Shown here: positions 41,101-49,935 of the stretch, in pieces
Position numbering within the stretch: the stretch's first letter is position 1
Layout of the letters: the number at the start of each line of letters is the position of its first letter
Assembly: GCA_029834535.1 (NCBI GenBank)
Contig: JAQMWT010000641.1
Location: 1 to 63,224, forward strand
Reading direction: 5' to 3'
DNA: 63,224 nucleotides
Origin: Chrysophaeum taylorii
Lineage: Eukaryota; Sar; Pelagophyceae; Pelagomonadales; Pelagomonadaceae
Position numbers and translations under genes: made by a program
The notes under the pieces: model-generated
Database searches by the model: none
Seen by the model: the letters and a program-made list of their open reading frames with translations, nothing else
What the model was told of the DNA's origin: nothing

Positions 41101-41557
41101 GCATTTGGAACCTAACGAATTTCATAAATATGAGCCTCGATGTCGTCCTTACATCTACTTATGTGGTGCTAATGTTATAAACCCTTTAATAACACCCCAT
41201 GTTAATCATTTAGCCGATGTTGTCCTTAATCCTGAAAACGGCCAAGTCCGTGTTTCCTCTAAACTGACTTTTCCTCATCTTATTTATAAATCTCCTCCTG
41301 ATTATGAACAGCATCCACCTCCCGCACCTTCACCCGACATTCCCTTCTCTGTTCACAGCACCCCCAATGATGCGGCGCAGAGGGGGAATGCTATGCCTAC
41401 CGACACTGACTACGAGAGGGGGACTCCTTCTCCACCTCCCCATGCTACCTCTCCCGTTCCCGCATGCGATCCAGATGCTTCCGCACCCGCTGTTCCTGTC
41501 ACTACACCTCCTACATCTGAAGTGTCCTCCAACACTTTGCCACTTTTACCATCTTAA
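38195..41557 (+). CDS. Methyltransferase-integrase polyprotein (element Z)
   Basis: 1,120 codons. Methyltransferase, residues about 15-580: motif I LLCSGMSTPAF (18-28), motif II Glu-47, motif IV SRCTNRN with the catalytic Cys at 99 (codon 38,489-38,491), motif VI Glu-140, motif VIII YQARERW (181-187), a roughly 320-residue target-recognition insert, motif IX RHYSARELARANNF (522-535), motif X IANAIPAGTYH (555-565). Integrase, residues about 690-1,000: His-His/Cys-Cys finger (709-746), Asp-778, Asp-843, Glu-879. A Pro/Ser-rich linker follows. No ATG is seen at the start; the first codon after the TGA in frame is at 38,177. The Pro before the catalytic Cys is Arg here (CGA for CCA), unlike X, Y and W. 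The frame ends early because of a 25-bp duplication at 41,532-41,581. Confidence 0.9.
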   Translation: MLHTVTTSPSSRTPTVTLLCSGMSTPAFLACASNDLQININVKLLVESDDNLTHMLRRRFGNSIEVFPSLPKFLKHLHRASDVERGRYYTDIMELTSRCTNRNIINGRSISAFERDMDDSLFPSALSVLELLKPIVLFMEMTPRHSASYEDHIRVANLIFSTMHYTVDICDRFPCYLCGDYQARERWILVARKYNTGHLDLLSWPNKRVTSFLDIADHANSISRKLIVDEPWTQVFPDIPFVSTPKTYNTFSRTGSVRLTVTELETLTMLFLRLHSNKTVEHPSQDEMEGISNFRLGFLTNSRKPLACMRSPIELKAFVLLYNIMGRLFPKSITLPVSFRITTIESNQPSHRLFLNKSSTSSIIYITGGRHTGGDITVSNSSSKYQAHINAFGETYTFLTHDAGINKTASLDPVTGFLWLCQAYHNNNENQDTRRLVQTLVSYTSPVLHDTFVFYPQENRLEFIDKIFALSDMHLSQSRYLGFITSSDRKMGAKVHSIYTPTPTIRGFANMLVYDPRLDRIRHYSARELARANNFTAYQINFLLYLSPDLCCDIIANAIPAGTYHVIYKHLCQLVYDLRKLTLSPSFDPDHASLTKNYRSTFFTNIFPTDTSLILHQSFITMLYISNKKLSCCDNLASNHELPSFHLDSVAHVFLSNTSSADISSPTKERQIPLITPRQLHEKHAPFDKKVHARGTLAFRDAQQRATNFHNIHHSSDSQAIKAVQVIASPGHHPSDVPYRKFCVDCTIHKKRFPHPHHLTKQPSFEKNFQPGEAWACDGGYVSVLSEWGSFRHIFFFKCLVSKFLLVYFCRSTNSSEFCNALEFVRNFCSTYVHVQLKQIYCDSFKPYLSQHVTTPFRVEHGINMSAFPPYYLHVFNHEVEAAVGHIATAASTRLRHMLNVSYKGHPLTDPAPHYPWAVIHAIQSYNLLPNVSLERIYNKVLSPQQVLLDQCNVPQQDYLEPFGSVCYLHLEPNEFHKYEPRCRPYIYLCGANVINPLITPHVNHLADVVLNPENGQVRVSSKLTFPHLIYKSPPDYEQHPPPAPSPDIPFSVHSTPNDAAQRGNAMPTDTDYERGTPSPPPHATSPVPACDPDASAPAVPVTTPPTSEVSSNTLPLLPS

Positions 41558-41581
41558 CACTTTGCCACTTTTACCATCTTA
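41532..41581 (+). repeat. 25-bp tandem duplication creating a stop
   Basis: AACACTTTGCCACTTTTACC plus ATCTT is present twice in a row. The duplication makes a TAA at the junction and shifts the pol frame; element X has one unit. Confidence 0.93.
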
Positions 41582-42233
41582 TCGGTCTCTCTACTCCCAG
41601 GATGACCTACGTCTCACCCGTGGTCCTCATCACCCTCAACCTCGTCGCAAAACCAATCTCAAGGATATTCTTACTCGTATTGCTTCGCCTACTGTTGCCG
41701 CTTATAAACAAGCTGGTGGTACGCTTGCCGACTTCAAGTATGACCTCTCCAAGCAGTACATAACTTTCTGCGACCCCACCCTCCACTCCCTTCATATTGC
41801 TCATGGCATCCACTGGACGGCTATACCTCCAGAGGGGGAATTTACACCATCCCTTCATCACCATGTTCACCAAGCGCTTTCACAGTCCTCTTCAGTTATG
41901 TGTCATAGGAGCCATAGCCATCCATCGCCTGATGCCACTCACGTTCATTTCTGCGACGACGTCAGCCTTGCAGACTTTCACCTTCCTCGAGCTCTCGTTC
42001 ATCTCATTTCTGAACATGCTCACGCTTTTCAAGTTCCTCCCGCTCAATATGTTTATGCTTTGTTCACACCCCACTCCATTTTGGATCATAATGACGCTTC
42101 TTATGGTGCCTCCGAGCCTCACCTCTCCGCCATCGAAGACTATATCACCGTGCAATCGCATTACATTGAGGCCCACCTTGGTGATGCTCCTCTACTAGTT
42201 GTTCAACTCGTCGAAGATCCCGATCACGCTCAC
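41560..42233 (+). CDS. Linker between integrase and reverse transcriptase (element Z)
   Basis: Frame continues as RSLYSQDDLRLTRGPHHPQP and so on to VVQLVEDPDHAH, matching X residues 480-680 of its integrase-RT ORF. It has a basic patch (PQPRRKTNLKDIL), then a His-rich helical part. No catalytic motif. Open up to the short element at 42,234. Confidence 0.7.
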
Positions 42234-42478
42234 TAACTAACTAACTAACTTCAAACCTCTCCCGAGCATGGGAGCCAGGCCGGACCGACAGGAGCCAGTC
42301 CGGAATCACGGGCCTGTAGACGAGGAGCGCCGAAAGGTCTGTCGGCGGAGAGTGACCATCAAGCTTGTCGCCATGCAACGAGGAGACCGCGATGTGACTG
42401 ACAACCAACTCGTCGATAACCTTCCGTCTGCGCCCCCCGGCCATACCCCGTCCCACTGCGAACGTTCCGGCTGCCAAC
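42234..42478 (-). mobile_element. Short interspersed element, copy 6 (5' truncated)
   Basis: 7-bp target duplication CGCTCAC (42,227-42,233 and 42,479-42,485). Breaks the pol frame of element Z between linker and reverse transcriptase. Confidence 0.94.
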
Positions 42479-44387
42479 CGCTCACACTCACGATAATGTC
42501 GCTTCTTACGCAACTACCCATCTTACGACGGCTCATGACCCCAGCACTGTTGGTCCGGACGAATACAAGATTCAAGCCAAAGATATCAAAATTGATGAAT
42601 ATGAGTTGAACTGCCTCAAAGGTCTCTCAGACGCTGATCGCAAAGCTTACATCTCCGCTATTTCTAAAGAGATTTTTGATATTGTTAAGTTTGGCTGCTT
42701 TAAACTCGCGTTGCCAATGGTCAACTCAAAGCCTATTGACACCCGCCTCGTCCTTCGTATAAAAACCAATGCTGCTGGTCAATATATTAAACATAAAGCA
42801 CGCCTGGTCCTACGAGGATTCTTAGCCTCTCTGGGCACCGATTTTTTCAACACATTCAGCCCTATGGCACAGCTTACTGGCATCCGTTGTGTTCTGGCGC
42901 TAGCAGCCCATCTGCGACTTCCCGTCTACCACGTCGACGTACCTAACGCTTTTGTTCAAGCTCCCATCGACTCTCATGTCTATGTCAAACTGCCACAAGG
43001 CATTTACCTTCTTGATCCCGAAGATACTAAATATCAAGGCCGTCGTCTTCCAAAGCTACTTAAATCTCTCTATGGATTACGCCAGAGCCCTGCCCTTTGG
43101 AATCAAACCATAAACGGCTTCTTTGATTCATTAGGCTATACAAGATTTCGAACAGATACCTGCATTTACGCTAAAGTCCAAGCTGATGCTACGTTTTTAA
43201 TTTGCACGCTCTCAGTAGATGACGTTGTCATCATTTGCACTTCGGAAACTCTACGTCGTGAATTCCAGCAAGCCCTGAAAAAGGAATACTCAGTCGACAC
43301 CTTTGAAGAAGTCCATACTCTCTTAGGCATGCGCATAACGCGTACTACTGATGGTTCTATATCACTGGACTGTCAGGCTAAACTTGATGCATTGTTCGAA
43401 GAGTACCCTATTTTAATGCAGTTACGTCCCACTTCTACACCGATGTCACCATCAACCACGTATAAAACTGGAGAGCCATCTTCTGATATGGACAAGTTTA
43501 TTCTTCATACCTTCTCCACCTTACTCGGCAAGCTTACTTTTGTCCAATTGGCCTGTCGCCCTGATCTATCCCAAAGCCTTAGTCGTTGCTCTCGAGGAAT
43601 GCACAATCCAGCATTTCGACATGTTCAAGTACGAACAGGAACGCTCCGCTACTTGCGCAAGCCCGAAAATCGCAATCTTCGACTACGGTACTACTCTGGC
43701 TCTTCCGCTCTAATGGACCATCTTCGACTTCTTATCGGCAATCGCACTGACATGGCAACCATGACCATGTTGGATTACACTAAAGAACAAGTCAATTCAG
43801 GTAACTTTGATCCATTGGTCGCGTTCGTTGATGCCGATAACGCACCTTCTTATGAACAAGACCGCAAGTCTACTACCGGTTACGCCATCTTTTTGTTTGG
43901 TTCTCTCATCACTTGGAAGTCTAAACTACAACCTATCACAGCTACTTCTACGCATGAGAATGAACTTATCGCCCTTAATATGTGTGCCGATGATGTGGTC
44001 TGGTTACTAACGGAAATGGCATTCGCTATAAATCCTCACTTCTATCTTCGCCAACCTTCAGGGAAGGATTTGCTACTAGATTATGATGCTCACGACAATC
44101 CCCTCCCATCGGACATGTCGTTCATACGTAACAGTCCTATACTTGGAGACTCTGCTTCTGCTATCCATCTATCAAATAATCCCGACAGTGCGACTAAGGC
44201 CAAAGCTATCAGCACACGCTGGTTCCGTATTCGCGACTACGTACAGTTAAAACGTATACGTATACATCATGTTTCCGGTACTCAAAACATTGCTGATGGA
44301 TTTACTAAACCCTTCGGAGCTCCGCTCTTCAGCAGATTTCGCACGTTACTTGGCTTACAACAACCCATAGCTCAACAAGATGTTTGA
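42479..44387 (+). CDS. Copia reverse transcriptase and RNase H (element Z)
   Basis: The open frame from 42,606 is 593 codons. Ty1/Copia reverse transcriptase: RLVLRIKTNAAGQYIKHKAR, FSPMAQLTGIRCVL, YHVDVPNAFVQAPI (catalytic Asp), VYVKLPQGIYLL, LYGLRQSPALWNQTI and LSVDDVVIICT (catalytic Asp-Asp). Then EVHTLLGMRITRTTDGSI and RPTSTPMSPST. RNase H: VAFVDADNAPSYEQDRKSTT, FGSLITWKSKLQPITATSTH, ELIALNMCADDVVWL, LGDSASAIHLSNN and DGFTKPFGAPLF. The enzyme is complete apart from the upstream short-element insertion. A small deletion relative to X removes a few residues after DDVVWL. YVDD is replaced by SVDD, shared with X. Confidence 0.92.
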
Positions 44388-44502
44388 CCCTTACCCTTCA
44401 CTATGTCCGAAATGACGTTAAACTAACCCTCTTATACCACGGAACAGTGGATCGCTAAGATGTGAAATGCAATGAAATACGCAATGCGGGGATCCTTTTA
44501 AT

Positions 44503-46224
44503 ATGAATCCCTCAAAGAACAAGGATGCTGCGAGCCGGCGCTATTCTGTACTGAACCGTGGCCGCGGTGGCGTGTCATCACTATCATCACCTTTCAATGC
44601 CTTAAATCCAGGCGTTGCTCCGACTAGTTCTCCTAATCGGAAGCATCAAACCTATCTGTCGGTTGCTCAAGGACATCAGTCGACGCCCTTGACGCCCAAG
44701 GCAACTGTCCAACAACAATCTAAACCGCAAGCAGCGAAGTCCGAGTACTTCCTGCTCAGGCACTGCAAGTTTGATGTCATGGCGATGATGTCAGGGAATG
44801 TTACAGCTCTTGGTTCCCAGCCACCAAACTTTCTTCTGCCGCAACCTAAGGATCCTCAATGTTGGCATAAGTCTTTGCAGCAGCTGCTTACGGAAGCACA
44901 ACAAACACAATTTGTGGACAATGTCCAATATCTCAGTTCGTTGCTGTGTGTAAAAGCAAAGCGCATCCGGAATGCCCCCGCCATATCACCGAATGAAGGT
45001 ATTCGCTATCATCGCTTTCCACCCATTAAAGGGGTTGTCAAAGTACATGTGGCGTGTACCAGATGCTATAATAAAACCGATATGCCGGGTACACCCCTTG
45101 TACTCATCATATGCACTGAAGATGAGCTTAAAACGGACAAGATACGACAAATCATCGAAGATCATCTCGCGTCTGAGCAACATGCATCGCACTGCTTCGA
45201 TGTACCGCGCCCCTTCTTTCTGTTGATTTGCGTCATGTGCAATTTATCGCATCACGGGATAGCGTTAATTCGCAATAATCAACAGCCCTTCCAGCTTTCT
45301 TGCTATAATGATCCAGCTGCCCACATAAGAGCTATAATCCTCCGCCTTGGAAAGTCCATTGCTATTAACAAACTGCTCAAAGAGGCGCTCATGCAGCTTA
45401 TGGCAACCCTTAACGTCGATGCTTCTAAAATTATTGTCAACCCTGACGCTAATGCCCCTCTCTTGCTTCAGCTGCCTTTCATTTCGAGTGTAAATCTTGA
45501 GATTCTTGTAGCAGCTTGGTCTTTGCTACAGTCCATTGAAGATAAAACCTGTATAGTCACCAATCCTGATGAGCTACTTAATGTGCTCATCGAACGCTTT
45601 GTTAACGATGTTTCTCACCAACTCAACGCGACTTCTTCCGAGACGATACCGCCAATGCTTAACTACTTTCGCGAACTTTCACCTGATCATCAGTCAGCCT
45701 TCAAAAACGTGCTAGTCCAGGTTGGCTATCCTTCGGCTATAATTGATGCTTTTTCAGATAATACCTCATCTGAAAATGTAACACCCACACCCATCGATAA
45801 TCCACCCTCTGAACCCACGCCAGATAATGCTAACGACAATATGACTGAAGCTTTACGTCAATTAAAAGAAGAGGTTCGGTCTTTATCCTTACGTCTCACT
45901 AACACCGAACAGCAATTGATGGCACGAGATCAACAACTATCGCTTGCACTAACTTCTCTCACACAGATGCAAGAGGCTTACGAAACTTTAAATACTCAAG
46001 TGACCGAGAACATCAAGCATGTGTCTCTGTTAGACAACATACTGTCGAGTCTTCAGATGCATCAGGACACTATAATCCCAACCTTTGCTGTCTTTGTCCA
46101 TATAATATCTCGTTCGCTTATTTCGTCCATTGGACAGTTCCCTCCAGATACGTATAATGAGGCACAACGAGCTCTAATCGACGACGCAGCTCACAGTTTA
46201 CATGCAGCTATCCTTCGGCTATAA
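44503..46224 (+). CDS. ORF3 of Copia-like element Z
   Basis: 573 codons from MNPSKNKDAASRRYS, 115 bp after pol. Residues about 15-75 are basic and Ser/Gln-rich; 85-240 form a globular domain with paired Cys (VACTRCYNK, LICVMCNLSHHG, LSCYNDPAAH); about 430-520 are heptads (RQLKEEVRSLSLRLTNTEQQ), a coiled coil. It ends early because of a 482-bp duplication. The downstream part (46,454-47,137) carries the true C-terminus. I do not recognise the family; ORF3 is also present in X. Position after RNase H, a coiled coil and a late membrane segment recall envelope-like ORFs of some plant Copia elements, but no signal peptide is seen at the start. Confidence 0.72.
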   Translation: MNPSKNKDAASRRYSVLNRGRGGVSSLSSPFNALNPGVAPTSSPNRKHQTYLSVAQGHQSTPLTPKATVQQQSKPQAAKSEYFLLRHCKFDVMAMMSGNVTALGSQPPNFLLPQPKDPQCWHKSLQQLLTEAQQTQFVDNVQYLSSLLCVKAKRIRNAPAISPNEGIRYHRFPPIKGVVKVHVACTRCYNKTDMPGTPLVLIICTEDELKTDKIRQIIEDHLASEQHASHCFDVPRPFFLLICVMCNLSHHGIALIRNNQQPFQLSCYNDPAAHIRAIILRLGKSIAINKLLKEALMQLMATLNVDASKIIVNPDANAPLLLQLPFISSVNLEILVAAWSLLQSIEDKTCIVTNPDELLNVLIERFVNDVSHQLNATSSETIPPMLNYFRELSPDHQSAFKNVLVQVGYPSAIIDAFSDNTSSENVTPTPIDNPPSEPTPDNANDNMTEALRQLKEEVRSLSLRLTNTEQQLMARDQQLSLALTSLTQMQEAYETLNTQVTENIKHVSLLDNILSSLQMHQDTIIPTFAVFVHIISRSLISSIGQFPPDTYNEAQRALIDDAAHSLHAAILRL

Positions 46225-46693
46225 TTGATGCTTTTCCGGATAATACCTCATCTGAAAATGTAACACCCACACCCATCGATAATCCACCCTCTGAACCCAC
46301 GCCAGATAATGCTAACGACAATATGACTGAAGCTTTACGTCAATTAAAAGATGAGGTTCGGTCTTTATCCTTACGTCTCACTAACACCGAACAGCAATTG
46401 ATGGCACGAGATCAACAACTATCACTTGCACTTACTTAACTTCTCTCACACAGATGCAAGAGGCTTACGAAACTTTAAATACTCGAGTGACCGATAACAT
46501 AAAGCATGTGTCTCTGTTAGACAACACACTGTCGAGTCTTCAGATGCATCAGGACACTCTAATCCCTGCCTTTGCTGTCTTTGTCCATATAATATCTCGT
46601 TCGCTTATTTCGTCCATTGGACAGTTCCCTCCAGATACGTATAATGAGGCACAGCGAGCTCTAATCGACGACGCAGCTCACAGTTTACATGCA
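45725..46693 (+). repeat. 482-bp tandem duplication in ORF3
   Basis: GCTATCCTTCGGCTATAATT at 45,725 recurs at 46,207, and the copies run in parallel to CATGCAGCTAT. The second copy has a 5-base insertion at about 46,433-46,437 that makes a stop. The two copies differ by only a few substitutions, so the event is recent relative to the age of the element. Confidence 0.94.
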
Positions 46694-47137
46694 GCTATGT
46701 CTGATGTACAGGATCGTGTTATTCCTGCTTTGAATCTACATGCTCTTACACCAGATGCTGCTATGTCCTTCCTCTCGTCTGTTATGGCACCCTTGGTCAC
46801 CTTGAGTGATGCAATGACTACGCACAATACTGTTAACGACCTATCCTCCGATGATCACAACTCGTCTTCTCCAGAGTTAAAGGAACTGGACGATAATAGC
46901 GAGGATGAATTGGACCACACATCTGATGTTGTGGATACCGATACCGCTTCTTTACGCAACATCACAACACGCTCGACATCACAATTAATTTGTCTTGTTT
47001 CGTTGTTGTTTGTTCCATTGTTCACTGTTTTTATGTATATTGCACAAGTTCCGCCTCAAGAACGTCCGAAATGCACAAACCGTTTTCACATGTTGAGGGG
47101 GTCCAGAGAGCTACACTATTATGTGTACGACTATTGA
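46454..47137 (+). pseudogene. ORF3 C-terminal part with membrane segment (element Z)
   Basis: 227 codons. Begins in the coiled coil (MQEAYETLNTRVTDNIKH), then helical (SDVQDRVIPALNLHALTPDA), an acidic stretch (DDNSEDELDHTSDVVD) and a hydrophobic segment LICLVSLLFVPLFTVFMYIA about 35 residues from the end, followed by IAQVPPQERPK. This is a good single membrane-spanning helix with a short tail on the far side. The polypurine tract GAGGGGG (47,095-47,101) and the LTR start (47,102) overlap the last codons, so ORF3 reads into the LTR. Confidence 0.7.
47102..47132 (+). mobile_element. 3' LTR stub of element Z
   Basis: First 31 bp of the LTR (TCCAGAGAGCTACACTATTA...), then unrelated AT-rich sequence. 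The rest of the 3' LTR is deleted. Confidence 0.85.
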
Positions 47138-47211
47138 ACAGCGCTATATTACATTACCAAAAATATGATATCGTTTTTTTTCCGTTTTATATTGATATTA
47201 TATGGAAGCCC

Positions 47212-47939
47212 TGATCGCCGACCGCATGGTTGCGATGGAGGACGGTGCCTCATGAATCCTGAGCCTTGCGAGGGCATCCGCCCACCCGGCGTAGGTTGGC
47301 ACCTATTCGCCTCTCGGGCGGGCCGGTTGGCAGCCGGAACGTTCGCAGTGGGACGGGGTATGGCCGGGGGGCGCAGACGGAAGGTTATCGACGAGTTGGT
47401 TGTCAGTCACATCGCGGTCTCCTCGTCGCATGGCGACAAGCTTGATGATCACTCTCCGCCGACCCACCTTTCGGCGCAACTCGTCTACTAACTAACTAAC
47501 TAACTAACTTCAGACCTCTCCCGAGCATGGGAGCCAGGCCGGACCGACAGGAGCCAGTCCGGAATCACGGGCCTGTAGACGAGGGGCGCCGAAAGGTGGG
47601 TCGGCGGAGAGTGATCATCAAGCTTGTCGCCATGCGACGAGGAGACCGCGATGTGACTGACAACCAACTCGTCGATAACCTTCCGTTTGCGCCCCCCGGC
47701 CATACCCCGTCCCACTGCGAACGTTCCGGCTGCCAACCGGCCCGCCCGGGAGGCGAATAGGTGCCAACCTACGCCGGGAGGGCGGATGCCCTCGCAAGGC
47801 TCAGGATTCATGAGGCACCGTCCTCCGTCGCAACCATGCGGTCGGCGATTCCTCGTCTACAGGCCCGTGATTCCGGACTGACTCCTGTCGGTCCGGCCTG
47901 GCTCCCATGCTCGGGAGAGGTCTGAAGTTAGTTAGTTAG
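47212..47939 (+). mobile_element. Short interspersed element, copy 7, split by copy 8
   Basis: 13-bp target duplication TTATATGGAAGCC (47,199-47,211 and 47,940-47,952). The two halves are 47,212-47,488 and 47,852-47,939. The 103-codon ORF is cut by the nested copy. Confidence 0.94.
47489..47851 (-). mobile_element. Short interspersed element, copy 8 (nested in copy 7)
   Basis: 9-bp target duplication CTCGTCTAC (47,480-47,488 and 47,852-47,860), the target being the body of another member of the same family in opposite orientation. Confidence 0.95.
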
Positions 47940-47952
47940 TTATATGGAAGCC

Positions 47953-48412
47953 ACTTTTAAATAAAAAACGCCTATACAAAATTAGACAAACCAACAGCCA
48001 ACAGCCGAGCTTTATATCTCGAAAATAAATGCTCTCGTCGTCGAGCACTGCGGCGACGAAGGAGGCGTCATCGGCGACTGCGGCTGGGTCTTGTTTGGGG
48101 TTAGTACCCCCCTATCCTAGGGTTAGTACCCCCCTATCCTAGGGTTAGCTCTCTTTTATTCTAGCACTTTAAATATTCAGAAAAACGCTGAGTTATCAAG
48201 GGGATATAAATAACTGGGGGGGGGGCGTCCGTGGGAAGCCAAAAACATGTGATACATCAACAAGGGGACATAATTAACTGGGGGGGGGCGTCCGTCGCGG
48301 GGGGCCGGGTCGCGAGGGCCGGTGCAGAGACGAATAAGAATTACTGAATAAGACGTAATATGGGTTATTCTATCCATCATTAAAACGATGGCAGGAGGCG
48401 TGTGGAGCGCCT
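47953..48412. repeat. Spacer with short G-rich and GGGTTAGTACC repeats
   Basis: Around 48,096-48,148 the unit GGGTTAGTACCCCCCTATCC is repeated, with a third partial copy. At 48,213-48,300 the phrase AACTGGGGGGGGGCGTCCGT occurs twice, about 75 bp apart. No gene seen. Confidence 0.75.
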
Positions 48413-48805
48413 ATGAGCAAGTGTCGTAAAGGCAAAGCCTTCGAGAAACCGGGCGTGAACGAGGGGTTCAAGGAAGGAGTACGTAAGGCCGCGGCCGCTA
48501 AACTTGCTAAACGGCGGAACGGTATGCTTGCTGACGATGACGACGTTCTTCGGCGGTTCTTCCAGCTCGCCGAGGAGCTGGACGCGACGCAGGACGCCAC
48601 GAACACGCTCAAGAGAACTCTGCGAAACGCAGTGCGGCGGGCGCGGGCTGGCGACGACCTCTTCATAGAATCGACGGGCGGCTGCCTCGGTTGTCGAAAT
48701 TCGAATCGCTTGCGCTATCTGTTCTGCACCAAGCGCAAGAAGTCCGGCCACAAGTTGAGATCTGTGGTTGACAGGTCGCGCCAAATTCTCAGGCAGGAGA
48801 AGTAA
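48413..48805 (+). CDS. Small basic protein of unknown function
   Basis: 130 codons from ATG at 48,413 (MSKCRKGKAFEKPGVNEGF) to TAA. Highly basic throughout: KAAAAKLAKRRNG, then an acidic DDDD, then a helix FFQLAEELDATQDATNTLKR. A CLGCRNSNRLRYLFC segment near residue 92-106 has three Cys that could bind a metal. GC-rich like the host genes. It could be the N-terminal exon or part of a larger broken gene with the following region, because both are in the same direction and only 70 bp apart. Family unknown. Confidence 0.5.
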   Translation: MSKCRKGKAFEKPGVNEGFKEGVRKAAAAKLAKRRNGMLADDDDVLRRFFQLAEELDATQDATNTLKRTLRNAVRRARAGDDLFIESTGGCLGCRNSNRLRYLFCTKRKKSGHKLRSVVDRSRQILRQEK

Positions 48806-48878
48806 AGGCAGGTGACTGCCGCTGATGTGGAGCAGGTAGCTGCCCTCCCCCCGACGTCCACCTGTCGCGCCTAGCTCG

Positions 48879-49935
48879 ATGGCGGTGACTGCGACGGGGC
48901 CGACTGCGACGAGGCAGCTGACATCTCAGACGTGTGAGCCCCCCGAAGTCATCGAGATACACGACAACAACGACGACTATTCGAGTACGGCGTGCACGGA
49001 CCGCCCCCATGTCCAACCAGGTCTCGATGACAGGGAGGTGAAGGAGCAGGCCGACAGCAACTCCATCTCGGTCCACGACAAGGAGGTCGTGCTACTTGGG
49101 GAAAGTCCGAGCATGGACAATACCGCGGACGAGCTGAGTGCCGCCATCTCTGGCGGTGACCGGTCGCCCAGAGTCTCGGCTGCCGTCGTGGCGGCGGCGG
49201 CGGCCCGCAATATTGATGGCGCCATGTGCGACAAGGTGCCAAACGTCTTCTTCGGTGGCGCGACGGGAACCCTCTCGGGCGCGGCGCCGCATCTCGGTGC
49301 TATTCCGAGCGTACAAGCAGGACCGCTCGAAGATAGTCTACGAGTACAAGGGGAAAGCAGCGCGAGACCAAATGGGCCGTCCATCAAAAGACGACGTCTG
49401 TATTCAAGAGCGCCGGGTCGCCTTCGTCAACTTCGAGGACCGCGAGCCTAAGAGGGTCTGCGAGGAATTCGGCCTAGCCTGCTGCCCATGCGCAAATCCG
49501 GAGTGCTTCGGCACGAATGTTGCGTGGCACACGGCGCCGGTCAAAAGCAAGGAATGGTCTTTCCACACGCCCGCTCACAAGATCCTAGTTGAGGGCGACG
49601 GCTCGTGCGCGCTGGTTGTCTCGCGCCGATCGCTTTGTTCCGACCGCGGCACAACCTTCTACCATTTCGACCAGATTGTGCTCAGGCGTGTGCCACTCCT
49701 CGCTTGGGCCGACCTCGACGTCGACTCAAACTGGGTTCGTGGCGAAATCACCCTCACCCGGGCCACACTGTGCATGCTACCCAACGCCAGTTTTATGACA
49801 GCCCACGCTGGACCTCCGGCGACAGCGGCTGTAGATCCAAGCACTCTATTTGATTTTTCCGCGACACATCCTCCGATGAAAATAGCTACTGCCTCGTGTC
49901 GCACCTCCCTCACCACACTCTGTCTGTGGCAGTAA
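48879..49935 (+). pseudogene. Unknown protein gene, probably frameshifted
   Basis: ATG at 48,879 opens 190 codons with an acidic, disordered start (EPPEVIEIHDNNDDYSS). From about 49,285 a different frame (ORF 49,138-49,935) looks more protein-like: SKIVYEYKGKAARDQMGRPS, RVAFVNFEDREPKRVCEEFG, CCPCANPECFGTNVAWHTAP, with a Cys cluster that may bind zinc. A one-base change near 49,290 would join the two. After about 49,640 the sequence is less convincing. I do not recognise a family; transposase-type or host origin both remain possible. Confidence 0.4.

Larger units (their letters stand above)
30772..47132 (+). mobile_element. Copia-like element Z (most complete), with W and three short elements inside
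   Basis: Order on the plus strand: ORF3 end, partial LTR (30,918-31,317), gag/protease (31,318-32,427), inserted element W (32,428-37,843), protease end (to 38,176, TGA), methyltransferase-integrase (38,195-41,557), linker and reverse transcriptase-RNase H (to 44,387), ORF3 (44,503-47,137), and a 31-bp LTR stub (47,102-47,132). The three short elements are at 31,456, 34,071 (in W) and 42,234. The gag N-terminus and most of both LTRs are missing. Confidence 0.88.

Noticed and set aside
47953..48160. Telomere-like words TAGGGTTAG (48,118 area; also TTTAGGGTTAG near 20,513)
   Set aside because: Only one to three isolated copies inside longer unrelated repeats, not a tandem telomere array.
49138..49285. 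Start of the 265-codon ORF as a true protein start
   Set aside because: Its first 50 residues are Arg/Ser-rich noise opposite a better frame; only the part after about 49,285 looks protein-like.
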